From Aphrophora alni (taxonomy: Eukaryota > Arthropoda > Insecta > Hemiptera > Aphrophoridae): 64,000 bases of DNA. The notes under the pieces are model-generated. The model did not search any database, was not told the DNA's origin, and saw only the letters and a list, made by a program, of their open reading frames with translations. Both the position numbers and the translations under genes were made by a program. Shown here piece by piece: positions 27,501 through 35,010 of this stretch. The stretch lies in NCBI GenBank assembly GCA_963513935.1, contig OY740768.1, positions 17,224,590-17,288,589 of the forward strand, read 5' to 3'. Every line of letters starts with the position of its first letter. Position 1 is the first letter of the stretch.

Positions 27501-28205
27501 TGTATATTTTTATTTTTGGAGTTCAGAGTCATTATGTGGTTGTCTTATTGTTTTATTTGTTTATTTAATTATTATTTTATATTATATGCATAATATTTAC
27601 ATGTGGAGATTGCAATGGTTTGTTTTTATTCTAAAATTTCCAGTCACTTAACAAGGGTTAGAGGCACAGTAATTCATTTCTATTAACAAAATTTTTTTTT
27701 TTTTCAAAAATTTAACTTACTTTTATTTAACTGTAACCTATTTTTAATTTCATCTTTCCAGGACAAAGAGAATGCTCCTCAAAATGGTAAAAAACTGCGT
27801 AAGATTCGCCTTGATAATGAAACAAATGGTAATTCCAAATTTTACCAATCAGCTGAAGGCTCAGCCATAACAAGCAGTCAAGAGAGCTTAGGAAAGCCAG
27901 TTATGACGAGATTTATTGATCAGAGTTTCTCCAACGATGGAATTATACCTTCAGTAGAAAAAGCGGAAGAGTTCTTTTTAGGCCACACACCGGTCAGCGA
28001 AGGTAGTTTGTTAAACCCTCCACAAAGACTGCATAGTGATCCACCTCCTCCTCTTCCTCCTAAACCTAAACATTTACCTCCTGCTACTTCCTGGACTCCT
28101 ACAAATGAGACTCCACAGGCACCGAGTCGCCCAGCTGATAAGAATCGACCTTGTCGTATAAGACGAGCTGTGTATTTAGATCAACCTAGTAGTAGTTTTG
28201 TTTAA
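2945..28205 (+). CDS. loco: Loco/RGS12-14-like regulator of G-protein signalling, 3' part (11 exons, 5' end outside window)
   Basis: Eleven exons (2945-3031, 9006-9227, 13157-13336, 14930-15250, 16223-16420, 18215-18320, 21196-21344, 23336-23419, 25078-25228, 26397-26488, 27762-28205) join in frame to 2034 nt, 677 residues plus stop. Visible order: RGS domain about residues 11-129; a basic Ser-rich linker with LPWSRK; two ubiquitin-like Ras-binding-type segments about 222-294 and 293-360; GoLoco motif near 500-518 ending LEDQRG with the D-Q-R triad; a PPLPPKPK tract near 625-633; C-terminus SSSFV. This order is that of insect Loco and vertebrate RGS12/RGS14. In that family the RGS box accelerates GTP hydrolysis by G-alpha-i/o and GoLoco binds GDP-loaded G-alpha-i at the membrane; loco acts in glial and asymmetric-division signalling in flies. 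All borders are AG/GT and phases agree (phase 1 after exons 6 and 9, otherwise 0). Any PDZ/PTB-type N-terminus lies upstream of the window. Confidence 0.95.
4200..4905 (+). pseudogene. Non-LTR retrotransposon remnant: RNase H domain and C-terminal zinc-binding tail
   Basis: With stops and frameshifts ignored, the plus strand reads [19 protein letters not shown] from about 4223, then [19 protein letters not shown] and [11 protein letters not shown] near 4510. That is the D-G-S / S-D-S / W-V-x-G-H-x-G-x-x-x-N pattern of retroelement RNase H. About 200 bp later (4735-4900) comes [20 protein letters not shown], the Cys-His tail found after RNase H in several non-LTR clades. Numerous stops make it dead. 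The clade cannot be fixed from these pieces, and the upstream RT is missing. It sits inside the first visible loco intron. Confidence 0.7.
5085..5345 (-). pseudogene. mariner transposase fragment
   Basis: The minus strand reads [20 protein letters not shown], matching the mariner block around the first catalytic Asp (normally V-T-G-D-E-T-W-V). Upstream in another frame it reads [12 protein letters not shown], the W-V-P-x-x-L signature. The Asp-Glu pair is replaced by Gly-Lys, and the frame is broken between the two blocks. Only about 260 bp is recognisable and no terminal repeats were found. It abuts the retroelement remnant on its left. Confidence 0.65.
5346..7050. other. loco intron, nothing recognised
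   Basis: AT-rich intronic sequence. The open frames here are short and biased by composition, and no domain pattern was seen. GGTTCGAGTT near 6786 looks like a tRNA B-box, but no matching A-box arm was found. Confidence 0.5.
7051..7706. repeat. Tandem duplication, two copies of about 327 bp
   Basis: 7051-7377 is repeated almost perfectly at 7378-7706. The visible differences are TTTGG versus GGTGG near the middle, one extra T, one extra A and one T/C change. A degenerate match to part of the unit (ATTAGGTGTCCTACTAG-like) also lies just upstream near 7030. The near identity implies a recent duplication. Confidence 0.93.
7707..9005. other. loco intron, nothing recognised
   Basis: AT-rich sequence with homopolymer T runs. 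No coding pattern was recognised on either strand. Confidence 0.5.
9006..9227 (+). CDS. loco: loco exon B: core of RGS domain
   Basis: Seventy-four codons, phase 0, between TTGTAG and GTAAAT. It begins [20 protein letters not shown], which holds the conserved E-N-I-x-F-W-x-A-C core that contacts G-alpha, followed by an insert-like acidic stretch and [10 protein letters not shown]. Confidence 0.95.
9228..13156. other. loco intron, nothing firm
   Basis: About 3.9 kb of AT-rich intron. The stretch near 12290-12480 (TTTGGGCTGATTTTAATC, then GATTAAAATCGGCTCCAAA) looks like ancient repeat debris with short inverted similarity. No gene or transposase was recognised. Confidence 0.45.
13157..13336 (+). 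CDS. loco: loco exon C: end of RGS domain
   Basis: Sixty codons, phase 0, after GAACAG and before GTACTT. It reads [20 protein letters not shown] then ELYKECLL, the last RGS helices (the D-x-Y-P-R-F-I/L-x-S signature). It then runs into a linker. Confidence 0.95.
13337..14929. other. loco intron, nothing recognised
   Basis: AT-rich, with a short CTT/TTC microsatellite near 13366. The open frame on the minus strand at 13930-14166 has no family pattern. Confidence 0.5.
14930..15250 (+). CDS. loco: loco exon D: basic linker and first Ras-binding-like domain
   Basis: One hundred and seven codons, phase 0. The first half is basic and Ser/Arg-rich ([17 protein letters not shown]), a block shared by RGS12/14-type proteins. 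The second half, [20 protein letters not shown] onward, has the beta-hairpin pattern of a Raf-like RBD. The acceptor is TTATTTTAG and the donor is GTTTGT, a weaker site than its neighbours. Confidence 0.94.
15846..16075 (+). repeat. Possible tRNA-derived SINE
   Basis: Near 15860 TTGGTCTACTAGCTAGCGC resembles a tRNA D-arm/box A, and 45-50 bp later AGTTCAATACCC resembles box B. The following sequence is not tRNA-like, as expected for a SINE body. Only one copy is clear here; 59220-59320 has a similar box layout but a different body. Low certainty. Confidence 0.35.
16223..16420 (+). CDS. loco: loco exon E: second Ras-binding-like domain
   Basis: Sixty-six codons, phase 0. It finishes the first RBD ([17 protein letters not shown]) and opens the second at [19 protein letters not shown], with the usual leucine-rich helix [16 protein letters not shown]. 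Tandem RBDs are a hallmark of RGS12/RGS14/Loco. Confidence 0.94.
16603..17400. mobile_element. Non-autonomous pogo/Tigger-like element with TA target duplication
   Basis: The left end CAGTAGAACCTCTGTTAACC and right end ...GGTTAAGAGGGGTTCTACTG are inverted repeats, and TA flanks both sides (16601-16602, 17401-17402). Subterminal GGATTAACCGGCC motifs recur at both ends. TIRs beginning CAGT and a TA target are typical of the pogo/Tigger branch of Tc1/mariner. No transposase is encoded. Three near-identical 58-60 bp units begin at 16728, 16786 and 16846. It lies in the loco intron between exons E and F. Confidence 0.85.
16728..16908. repeat. Three tandem 58-60 bp units inside the pogo-like element
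   Basis: Each unit starts GAGTCAAACGA and contains TTTGTCGATAGCG then ATCCCATTGT. Spacing is 58 then 60 bp. The units are GC-richer than the surrounding intron. Confidence 0.92.
17403..18214. other. loco intron, nothing recognised
   Basis: AT-rich spacer between the pogo-like element and exon F. No coding or repeat structure seen. Confidence 0.5.
18215..18320 (+). CDS. loco: loco exon F
   Basis: Thirty-five codons plus one base (ends phase 1), after TTTATTAG and before GTAAAA. It encodes the end of the second RBD, including [11 protein letters not shown]. The leading ATG is an internal methionine by splicing continuity, although it could be mistaken for a start codon. Confidence 0.9.
19320..19897 (+). 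pseudogene. Merlin (IS1595/ISXO2-like) transposase pseudogene
   Basis: The main frame (19350-19832) reads [48 protein letters not shown] and [17 protein letters not shown] then CVEIIW. These are the hallmarks of Merlin/ISXO2-type DDE transposases: the first Asp in V-E-I-D-E-S and the final Glu in T-Q-x-x-E-x-x-W. The segment IISLTVGK stands where the family has I-I-S-D-x-W, so the second catalytic Asp is lost. A frameshift near 19765 moves the C-terminal block ([14 protein letters not shown]) to another frame, ending at TAA near 19897. An upstream in-frame stop lies just before 19350. Terminal repeats were not identified. Intronic in loco. Confidence 0.85.
19898..21195. other. loco intron, repeat-like but unassigned
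   Basis: About 1.3 kb following the Merlin remnant. The part from 20440 to 20960 is less AT-rich than its surroundings and reads like old repeat sequence, but no protein block or terminal repeat could be assigned. Confidence 0.4.
21196..21344 (+). CDS. loco: loco exon G
   Basis: One hundred and forty-nine nucleotides that complete the split Gly codon and end phase 0 before GTAAGT. It reads [20 protein letters not shown], a proline-led helical linker between the RBDs and GoLoco. A transposon begins only about 160 bp beyond its donor. Confidence 0.88.
21466..21502. repeat. (TA)n microsatellite at the left edge of a TIR element
   Basis: About 18 TA units directly against the left TIR at 21502, consistent with insertion into a TA tract. 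Confidence 0.9.
21703..22014 (+). CDS. Unassigned transposon ORF (103 codons), probably a C-terminal remnant
   Basis: The frame starts at an ATG within the second motif copy and ends in TAG. It reads [46 protein letters not shown] and a very acidic tail ([19 protein letters not shown]). The pattern of a short basic helix (K-x-K-D-L-x-x-M-L-x-x-I-P), an aromatic FYRNF and an acidic end suggests the C-terminal tail of a longer transposon-encoded protein. This is inferred from layout, since no catalytic motif is visible. Whether it is expressed is unknown, and it may simply be a fossil that kept its frame. Confidence 0.45.
   Translation: MVLFSHWLTGNILHGKRLTFLRRPLEADLVLLKLWPIADLNPRWPNGKGISKLKMKDLKSMLSLIPKPYAKPFYRNFFEDPSVIDDIEGFNEDLDFDIEFNDA
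22490..22926. mobile_element. TTAA-flanked (piggyBac-type) non-autonomous element, nested
   Basis: TTAA at 22486-22489 and 22927-22930 flanks the perfect inverted ends CACGTTCGCTACCA / TGGTAGCGAACGTG. TTAA duplication is the piggyBac signature. The 437-bp body is GC-rich for this region and contains palindromes CCGCAGATCTGCGG (near 22580), CCGTAGATCTGCGG (near 22622) and GCCGCATATATGCGGC (near 22893). No open frame of note. Confidence 0.88.
23336..23419 (+). CDS. loco: loco exon H
   Basis: Twenty-eight codons, phase 0, after TTTTTTTAG and before GTAAGT. It reads [15 protein letters not shown], a short conserved block of the family. It lies just outside the right end of the TIR element in the preceding intron. 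Confidence 0.88.
23773..24010. mobile_element. Foldback/MITE-like element, arms about 70 bp
   Basis: GAAACACAATATTTAGTAAA at the left and the complement ending ...TTTGTGTTTC at the right form inverted arms. They continue through the AATTTATTGA-T/G-TCTTG block to the TGCCAGTTACA / TGTAATTGGCA block, with a few mismatches and one 5-bp insertion. No ORF. In the loco intron after exon H. Confidence 0.8.
25078..25228 (+). CDS. loco: loco exon I
   Basis: Fifty codons plus one base, ending phase 1 before GTGAGC. It is basic and Gly/Pro-rich, with [20 protein letters not shown], and leads into the GoLoco exon. It has no recognisable fold of its own. Confidence 0.88.
25396..25990. repeat. Three diverged direct repeats in loco intron
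   Basis: Units starting near 25396, 25570 and 25804 share an ordered set of words: TTTTTAGRCATT, TGAATAACCT, ACCAAGT/ATCAAGT, then AAAACATATTTTA. Spacing is 174 then 234 bp. Divergence is greatest in the third unit. Confidence 0.7.
26030..26115. repeat. Copy of a dispersed repeat ending CCATACAAAATCTAA
   Basis: AAGGACCACTTTCCAAGGTA then CTGTCTCCTGTCCATACAAA closely matches 48535-48590 and 50583-50633. Only the right-hand part is seen here. Confidence 0.75.
26397..26488 (+). CDS. loco: loco exon J: GoLoco motif
   Basis: Ninety-two nucleotides completing the split Val codon and ending phase 0 before GTAATT. It reads [19 protein letters not shown]. The helix followed by D-Q-R is the GoLoco (G-protein regulatory) motif; its arginine inserts next to the GDP phosphates of G-alpha-i in known structures. 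Confidence 0.93.
26489..27761. other. loco last intron, nothing recognised
   Basis: AT-rich intron. The words AATGGCAGCCATTTTA near 26813 and the GC-richer stretch near 26960-27060 may be old repeat, but no structure could be confirmed. Confidence 0.45.
27762..28205 (+). CDS. loco: loco terminal coding exon
   Basis: One hundred and forty-seven codons and a TAA stop. It begins [11 protein letters not shown], is mostly low-complexity, carries a [10 protein letters not shown]3-ligand-like tract, and ends SSSFV. The final Ser-Phe-Val fits a class I PDZ-ligand pattern (S/T-x-hydrophobic at the C-terminus). That is a pattern match, not evidence of binding. Confidence 0.93.
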   Translation, partial: DKENAPQNGKKLRKIRLDNETNGNSKFYQSAEGSAITSSQESLGKPVMTRFIDQSFSNDGIIPSVEKAEEFFLGHTPVSEGSLLNPPQRLHSDPPPPLPPKPKHLPPATSWTPTNETPQAPSRPADKNRPCRIRRAVYLDQPSSSFV

Positions 28206-28910
28206 AACACTTTTTTAAACTGTATATAGGTTTTTGTATATAAATAAAATTGATAACAAGTGGATGCGTTTAAGAACAGTGACAATCATATAAACAAAAC
28301 TATTTTGACTTTTAGCCTTTTAAAGGATTTCGTACCTGTAAAGAATTTATTCTATAACAACCATTATTATGTTAATGTTTTCTAGATGCCATTTCAATAT
28401 TACTATTGATGAAAGTATTACAATATGTACTGTTTCCCCAAGAAGTATGATTAAAATTATGTAATCAATGGCCAAAACGATTTTGATTTTAAACTAGTTC
28501 GATTAGGATTTGGTTTAAATAATTTAAACAAGAATAGCAAGTGAATTTATTTCAGTGTAATTATTGTTGAGTTATTGTGTAGAAAGCTACTGCTGTAATT
28601 TTGAATTTTATGATTTGTTATAAATTATTTCTATATTAGCTGTTAAGAAAATTAAATTTGTAAGGAGTGATGCAAATACACCTTGTTGTTGTACCAAATG
28701 TCAATTTAATTTTTGTATGAGTATTACACAAACTTATTTCTGTTTTCTAAACATGCCTAACTATTTAAATGCTTTGTAAGATATGTCGATATGTGAAATA
28801 ATTTTTGTAATCATCCTTTATTTTTTAATTAAAATATTCTAATTTGCTTTAAAAGCAAAATTTTTATTAGTTTTATTTATTTATGAAAGCTTATGTAATA
28901 AAACCAATAT
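28206..28910 (+). promoter_or_regulatory. loco: loco 3'UTR with candidate poly(A) signals
   Basis: AT-rich non-coding sequence after the loco stop. AATAAA hexamers occur at about 28243 and 28897, so short and longer 3' ends are possible. The end point is a guess; cDNA ends would be needed to place it. Confidence 0.5.
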
Positions 28911-30780
28911 CCTACACTATTCATCATAGTTCAAATTATTTGTATACTGTCAGGATTAAATCAATTTGTTTATACTTTGTAATGTAAAATTTACCATGTA
29001 TAGTTTTTTGAGAAGTGTGTTCTGTTAATTTAATGTGATGTATAATGTATATATACATATATTTTGTACTTATATAACAAAGTTAAATGTGAAGGTAAAA
29101 TTATTTTAGTGTTGGTTAAATATTGCCAAAAACTGCCATATTTTTTAAACAATCTGAATCAATAAGTATAGTTTAAATTAAGCTAGATTTTGTTCGTAAT
29201 TTTTTTATTTGTTAATTATCAAGTTTAAAATGGGAGAAATATTTTTAATTTATAATTTCAAGGGTTTATTTAATAGTATTATATAATTTTGTAGACTGAG
29301 ATAATTATAAATGAAATTCAGATGTTTATAACAATTAAAGAGTAAATCATTTTGCAATATGATAAAATGTCTTAAAGGTAATCACTACATTGCTGTTTTT
29401 AATAACACTTGAATATGTCGGAAGGAGAAAATAAGTTTTCAATGTTTTTTTTTTTTAAATCGGTGCATAATGGATTATTTAAAAATTTAAGTAAGTTATA
29501 ATACATAAACAAAACTTATTTTAAATGTTGAAAACAGTTTGAGATAATTTTTAAAATTTGGAATATTACACACTGTAGAGGGGTCTGATCAACATTTTGG
29601 TGAATAAATATCATTTAGATATTTCTACACAATCTATTACTAAATTATGTTCTCACTGTAAAATATTGTGCCATCACCCTGACGTACTTGCCATTTTATG
29701 TTTGTGATTAGTTTTTAAATTTAGCAAAATTATAACTTTCTGTTTTAAGAAATTATGTTAAATATTAAACTGTAGATTTTGTATAGCTGTCATTTTATAA
29801 AACATTGTATATAAATATTTTATTTTAATATATATATATTTAACAAAAGAAATACCTGTAGTTTTAAACACTTTTTTCTATCCCATTTCAAGGTAATGAA
29901 ACTATAGAATATCAACATTCTAATGTAGTAACACATTACAATTTATGAAATTGTGAGAATTCATGTGTAGAACTAAAAATATTATTTTGAGATGTTTTAG
30001 AGTATCTATCAATATAAAAGATAACCGAGATTACAGTGTTTTAGGGTTGGGGAAATGTTCTATGGTGGACTGAATGAGATTGAGACAAATATAGTCTGAT
30101 TTATCCTCAAATTACATGTAATAAAATGAATATTTAACTCAAATTCCAATTCTTGTTTAATTTTTAAGTTAATTAATACTATTAGTAATGTTTATAGCAT
30201 CATGAAATAATTGTATTTTCAATGAGATATTAGCCAACAGTTTAATGTCTAACAACTTGAAACAGATGAACGGTTTTTTTTCATGGTTATTTAACTCATC
30301 AATAGAATACGAGTAGATATATGTGTGTGTGTGTGTTTAATTGAAATTAATTACTTACTTTCCAATAAAATTAATCATAGATTGGTTTCATGAAGGATGA
30401 ACAGACTATAAAGTGTGGATGGTTTTTGTGTGTAATTAATATTTATTTGGTACATTGTTTTAACTTAAATTGGGCCTAAAGTTAAATTAAATTTATTTTT
30501 TATTATTGCCATATAATGAATTATTTTTACTAGCATTATTTTATAAAATTGTCTACTTCAATGAAGTCTAAGCCATACTAAATTTTCAATTTTATTACGT
30601 TTCTATAATTAATACTTCAAATGTTAATTTTAAAGAAAATTATAAAAATTAATAGATTTCATTGCAATAGTATTATTTTGCATCTTTGAAGAATCCAATG
30701 ATTTCATCCTAAATAACCAAGTATTTTTCAACAATTTTTACACAAGATTGTTGAGTTCCTTGAATGTGTATCTGTTACAC
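28911..30780. other. Intergenic, nothing recognised
   Basis: AT-rich sequence downstream of loco. It contains a short (GT)n run near 30322-30336. Part could belong to a long loco 3'UTR, but no gene was seen. Confidence 0.5.
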
Positions 30781-30789
30781 AAAGCACAT

Positions 30790-31450
30790 GTTACCATCAT
30801 CTTTCGATTTTGTCGCCGTGCAATATAAGCATAGTAACCATCAGCACCCTACGCACATGGTCTTGTGTCTTCAACAATTCCAGCCAGTTCCTTATCTTGA
30901 CCTTCAATTGTCTTGGCAGATTTTCAAGTGTTGACATGTACTTTTAGTAGTCCATACAGAGCTCTCTTGAAAAGGTCTTTAAAAATAGTCGTCTTGACAT
31001 TTATTGTATTTTCCAGGTAAATTATAAAAGCGTTCAAGAAGAGAGAGAAAGACCATCTTTCAATTCACCCAAAGTATCAACGTCACAGTTAGTTTTCTTG
31101 TAATGAGTTAATATTGTTTGTTTCAGCAGATCTTCAGTTTCTTCATCAATAGCATCTGAGCGGTGGTATCTCGACAGAAGTAAAAATACTTTCTTAGATT
31201 TTAATTTATATGACAGAAGGTCTAATACAGTGTTGTGGTGCTCCCTTTCTTTGTAAACTGTGGGAGTACAAATTTCTTTTTTTGTTTTTGCGTAAAGTTC
31301 CTACAAGAGATAATCAACTGTAACTCATCTTCCTGACACTGAAATCGGCTCAATACCTATCAAAACCACATCTTTTGCAGTACTATTGAATTGTTATGGC
31401 CCTTCAGGTTGGTTTCCATATTGCATGAGTGAAATATTTTGGCATCGACC
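30790..31450 (-). pseudogene. piggyBac-like transposase remnant, C-terminal half
   Basis: The minus strand reads VGTLRKNKKR / VYKEREHHNTVLDLLSYKLK, KKVFLLLSRYHRSD, then HYKKTNCDVDTLGEL. This follows the piggyBac order G-T-x-R-x-N-[KR], the V-x-x-L-S-x-x-H block and K-x-x-x-V-D-x-x-[DG], which includes the last catalytic Asp. Later VRRVLMVTMLILHG fits the family's poorly conserved C-terminal part. Several frame changes and stops (near 31265 and 31050) show it is dead. No TTAA/TIR ends were identified. Confidence 0.65.
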
Positions 31451-31510
31451 CAACAATACACCTTGAATACCATATTTTGCTCGTTTTAATTTCATAAACT
31501 ACCAGAATGG

Positions 31511-31784
31511 ACAGCATCTATGAATTGGCTCCAAAATTTTGTTTGAAGTTCTATGCTTAAGGAGGTAGGGACCACCCAAAACAATTTTGTCTCATTTGAT
31601 TCAGCAAGTCTTCCTGAACACGTACATATACAGTTTATATGGTAAAAACAGCATCTATGAATTGGCCCCAAAATTTCGTCTGAAGTTCTATGCTTAAGGG
31701 GGTAGGGACCACCCTAAAAAAAATTTGTCTCATTTTATTCAGCAAGTCTTCCTGAACACGTACAGATACAGTTTATATGGTAAA
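31511..31784. repeat. Tandem duplication, two copies of 137 bp
   Basis: ACAGCATCTATGAATTGG starts at 31511 and again at 31648, and the whole 137-bp unit repeats through CAGTTTATATGGTAAAAA with few differences. It adjoins the piggyBac remnant, so the unit may derive from that element. Confidence 0.92.
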
Positions 31785-32145
31785 AAATAATATTTTATAT
31801 ATATATATATATATAAATAAAATAAGACAGCCATGTCACTCGCGAATTGTGGTTTTGGGCACTCTTTCTCATATTGTAAAAGTGCATAGGTACCTTTTTA
31901 GGGAGCTGAGAGTAATGTTGGCTAACCTGATTTTCTTCTTCTACTGTCAACAGCCAATTGTGTAGTCTGCCAGCTGGTTTGTTTAAATATGTTATTATGT
32001 TGTTTGGTTATGTATACAAATAGTGTGTTATCCCAACTGAGTGACTATTTTCACAACTTCTTAGTGTTTTTTAGTTTGTGCAATTACAGTATAGTGTTAC
32101 AGTGTTGTTACATTGTTAGTACTTTGTTTCATTCTCCAATTTATC

Positions 32146-32530
32146 ATGCATAGAATAAAAAGGTTTGATAGAAGACATTTCCATGGTAATACAAGAACAA
32201 ATAATGAAGTTAGGCCTATGTGCAGCACAGAGAACAAGCCTGTAAGTGCATCAAAAAAGAAGATCTCTGATACTAAGCTAGATGTAAGTCTAACTAACTG
32301 ATGCAGTTGATACCAAAGGTCATTCAATTTTTCAATTTATAATTGAATTTACACTTTAGAATTGATACAAAATGCTTTGTTTGAATCCTGTGTTTGTAAA
32401 TATTGTCTTGAAAGCAAAATGGTCCTGCCGGAAGACGATAAACCTAAGCAAGGACTCGCTGCGATTTCCCGAAAAGTTAGTTTTTCTAAACTTAGGTACA
32501 TGCTGTACGGTTATTTTTCTACCTAGACCT
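32146..32530 (+). pseudogene. Possible Mutator-like transposon protein, N-terminal fragment
   Basis: From the ATG at 32146 the frame reads MHRIKRFDRRHFHGN then VSASKKKISDTKLDV up to a GTAAGT. After stops, another frame (about 32340-32510) reads ELIQNALFESCVCKYCLESK and KQGLAAISRKVSF. A basic start, SASKKK, and a C-x-x-C unit followed by K-x-G-L-A resemble the N-terminal part of Mutator-like proteins common in arthropod genomes. This is recognition from memory of layout only. It could instead be a decayed host gene exon. Confidence 0.3.
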
Positions 32531-32869
32531 TTAAAATTTTTACCACTTGTAAAGAATGTATATGTCTAGGCCTATATGGTAGACCAATTAGATGTTCATA
32601 AAATTTAATTTTTGAATTTATTTTGTACATTTTTACTACCAAAAACATGGAAAAAAGATATATTTTGATTTTTTTTTTTTTTTTTTTTAAATCCAAACAA
32701 CAGGATGAAAAACTAATTGGTCTATCTTATACTCCAAAGTGTGGCCTATAATTTGCTTTTTGTTTGGAAACTCTATACCTAATATTAATATACCTAGTAC
32801 AAACATTTTAAATGACTAGTACTAGCACATTTAGGCTGACTGGTTGCACAATAGTCTGACTCTCTATTT

Positions 32870-33075
32870 ATTTTATTTTTTTTAATTTCTTAGGAGAGGT
32901 GGATAATATTCAAAAGACAAAGGGAGACATCCGATCTTCCCAATAGTGTGAGATTCTTACTCACTAATAACCACCTTCCTTCCTGTTAGTACCCCTATTG
33001 CATAGGACAAGGATTCAGGAATAGTTTTCCATGTACCAAGCTTGTAAGCTCTTTCCATGGACGCGTCGAGAAGAT
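32870..33075. repeat. Left arm of inverted repeat flanking the RT pseudogene
   Basis: CCCAATAGTGTGAGATTCTT followed by ACTCACTAATAACCACCTTCC is the reverse complement, with scattered mismatches, of 34810-35010. The match continues to CTTTCCATGGAC on the inner side and through TTCAAAAGACAAAGGGAGA into a poly(T) on the outer side. Confidence 0.85.
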
Positions 33076-33119
33076 ATGGTGGGAAAAAAAAGACTTTGAT
33101 GACATGTCAGTTAGGAAAA

Positions 33120-34870
33120 GGTCACAGTGGTAAGGATATGGTGGGCATTATAGGGCCAGCAGGTGGTCTGTCATGGGTTAGGGAGAGTGGTCTTTTGTGT
33201 TTATCAGATGTTGTTTTGTATATGCCAAGTGAGGAAATCAGTGTATATGTGGGGTGTGAGTATGCTGCCTTGTAAAGGTTTACTGCTAAATGTTGGATGT
33301 GTTGTTTAACAAAAGGTACATTCAAGTCTTTATGTATTATTCTAAGTTTGATGCATACTGGTGCTTTAATCACTATTATCAAAACTTTGTATTGGATTAG
33401 TTGTAGTCTTCGGCTGTAGATGTCCTCAGACGGGAGCTTCATATGTAAGTATACTCATGAGTAGTGACTTATATAACATAGTGGCCATTCTCATTGAGAG
33501 AGAACTTGTTTTGTTGAGCAATGGATATAGCTGGAAGAGTTTTATGTTTGCCCTTTTTAAGAGTGTAGTTTATGTGGGCTGACCATGCCAGTTTCTTATC
33601 CAGGGTGACTCCTAGGTACTTAACTTGATCCATTCAGTGCATGTTTTGGTTGAATAGAAGTAGTGGTGTGTTGTGTTTGATTGTGCATCGTTTGGAAAGC
33701 AACAGTGCCTGGCACTTTGACATATTCACTTTCACTCTCCAAGTTGTGACCTGTGGTTCAAGGGTATTTAGTGTTTTTGTAGCCTACTGTGAATTATATG
33801 TGGTTGCCATGACTGTGCAGATATCATGGTGTCATCTGCATAAATAGCCACATTGGTGTTTTCAGGTGTTGGAATGTCATTGATGTAGATGTTGAACAGC
33901 ACAGGGACCCTTGTGGGACGCCGGCCAGTATTGTTCTCTGTGTAGATGTTGTATGGTCTACATCAACCCTAAACTTACGGTCTGACAGATATGATCTAAT
34001 GAGATGAATTATCCCCTCTGGGAAATTGTAGTGTCTTGGTTTATGGATGAGACCCTCATGCCACACTCCATCCTAGGCCTTTTCTATGTCCTGGAAGACT
34101 GAACCAGTTGAGTGGTTCCTATTGAAGCCATCGGTTACATGTTCAAACACCCTCAGCAGTTGAAGTGTCATGGAATGTTTAGTTCTGAAGCCAAATTACT
34201 CCGCCCTCAGAATGTTGTGTATGTGCTCATTGATACGCTTAAGCAAGATTTTATCGAAGACTTTGCTCATAGTGTTCAACAAACTTATAGGTCTGTACGA
34301 GTATGGCATGTGTTTATCCTTCCCTGACTTGGAGAAAATTAATAACTTAGCCTCCTTCCAAGCTGCAGGGATATGTTGTGTGCAGAAAATTTCATTGTAT
34401 ATGTTAGGTAGGTATCTAAGGACCTTTTTTCCGATAAGATTTTGAGTGTTGTATTCCCAATGGTGTCCTTTCCTGGCCTTTGTGTGTAAAATCACCCACA
34501 GTATTTCTATAAGTAAATTTTTTTAAATGGGTTGTTGAAGTGGAGAGAGGGCGAATTGGAGTGGATTTGTTTCTACTAAGTCAGTGATAACATGATCCAA
34601 AGGGTGAGAGTTTGGTTGAAACACAAGCTCGAGGGTGTCAGCAAAGAGATTCGCCTTGTCATCTGGGTCACCAACTTGTCAATTAGGTCCAACTAAGGGT
34701 GGATTGTTTATTTCTTCTAAAATTGGGTTTAGTTTGATAATTCGGACAGAAGGCAGCAGCACTGGATGTAGTATGTACATAACTTTCTGCTTTTTTCCAT
34801 ATTTACAATCTCGATATGCCCATGGAAAGAGCTTCTTAGCTTGGTACATGGAAAGCCTTTCCTGTTTCCT
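33120..34870 (-). pseudogene. Jockey-like non-LTR retrotransposon reverse transcriptase, degenerate
   Basis: Reading the minus strand from high to low coordinates: DKANLFADTLELVFQPN (about 34650-34600), IPAAWKEAKLLIFSKSGKDK and YRPISLLNTMSKVFDK (34385-34240), IRSYLSDRKFRVDV and AGVPQGS (34010-33915), VLFNIYINDIP then the catalytic YADD at 33842-33831, WRVKVNMSKCQ, YLGVTLDKKLAW (about 33620-33580) and a C-terminal LQLIQYKVLI block (33390). These are RT motifs in the correct order for the Jockey/RTE-like group. Missing sequence between 34200 and 34070, a frameshift just after GVPQGS and several stops make it inactive. Flanking inverted repeats are unusual for this class. Confidence 0.88.
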
Positions 34871-35010
34871 TGTTCTATGTGATAGGGGTACTAACAGAAA
34901 GGAAGGTGGTTTTTAGTGAGTAAGAATCTCACACTATTGGGAAAAGTAGATTTCTCTCTCTGTATTTTGAAGATTTTCCACTATCTAGTGAATTTAAAAA
35001 AAAATAAAAA
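34810..35010. repeat. Right arm of inverted repeat flanking the RT pseudogene
   Basis: It ends with an A-rich tract mirroring the T-rich tract outside the left arm. The inner part overlaps what may be retrotransposon coding sequence (open in one minus frame), so the left arm may be a second, inverted copy of that segment. Confidence 0.85.

Noticed and set aside
33057..34916. Several plus-strand frames of 70-106 codons
   Set aside because: They are the reverse strand of the Jockey-like reverse transcriptase.
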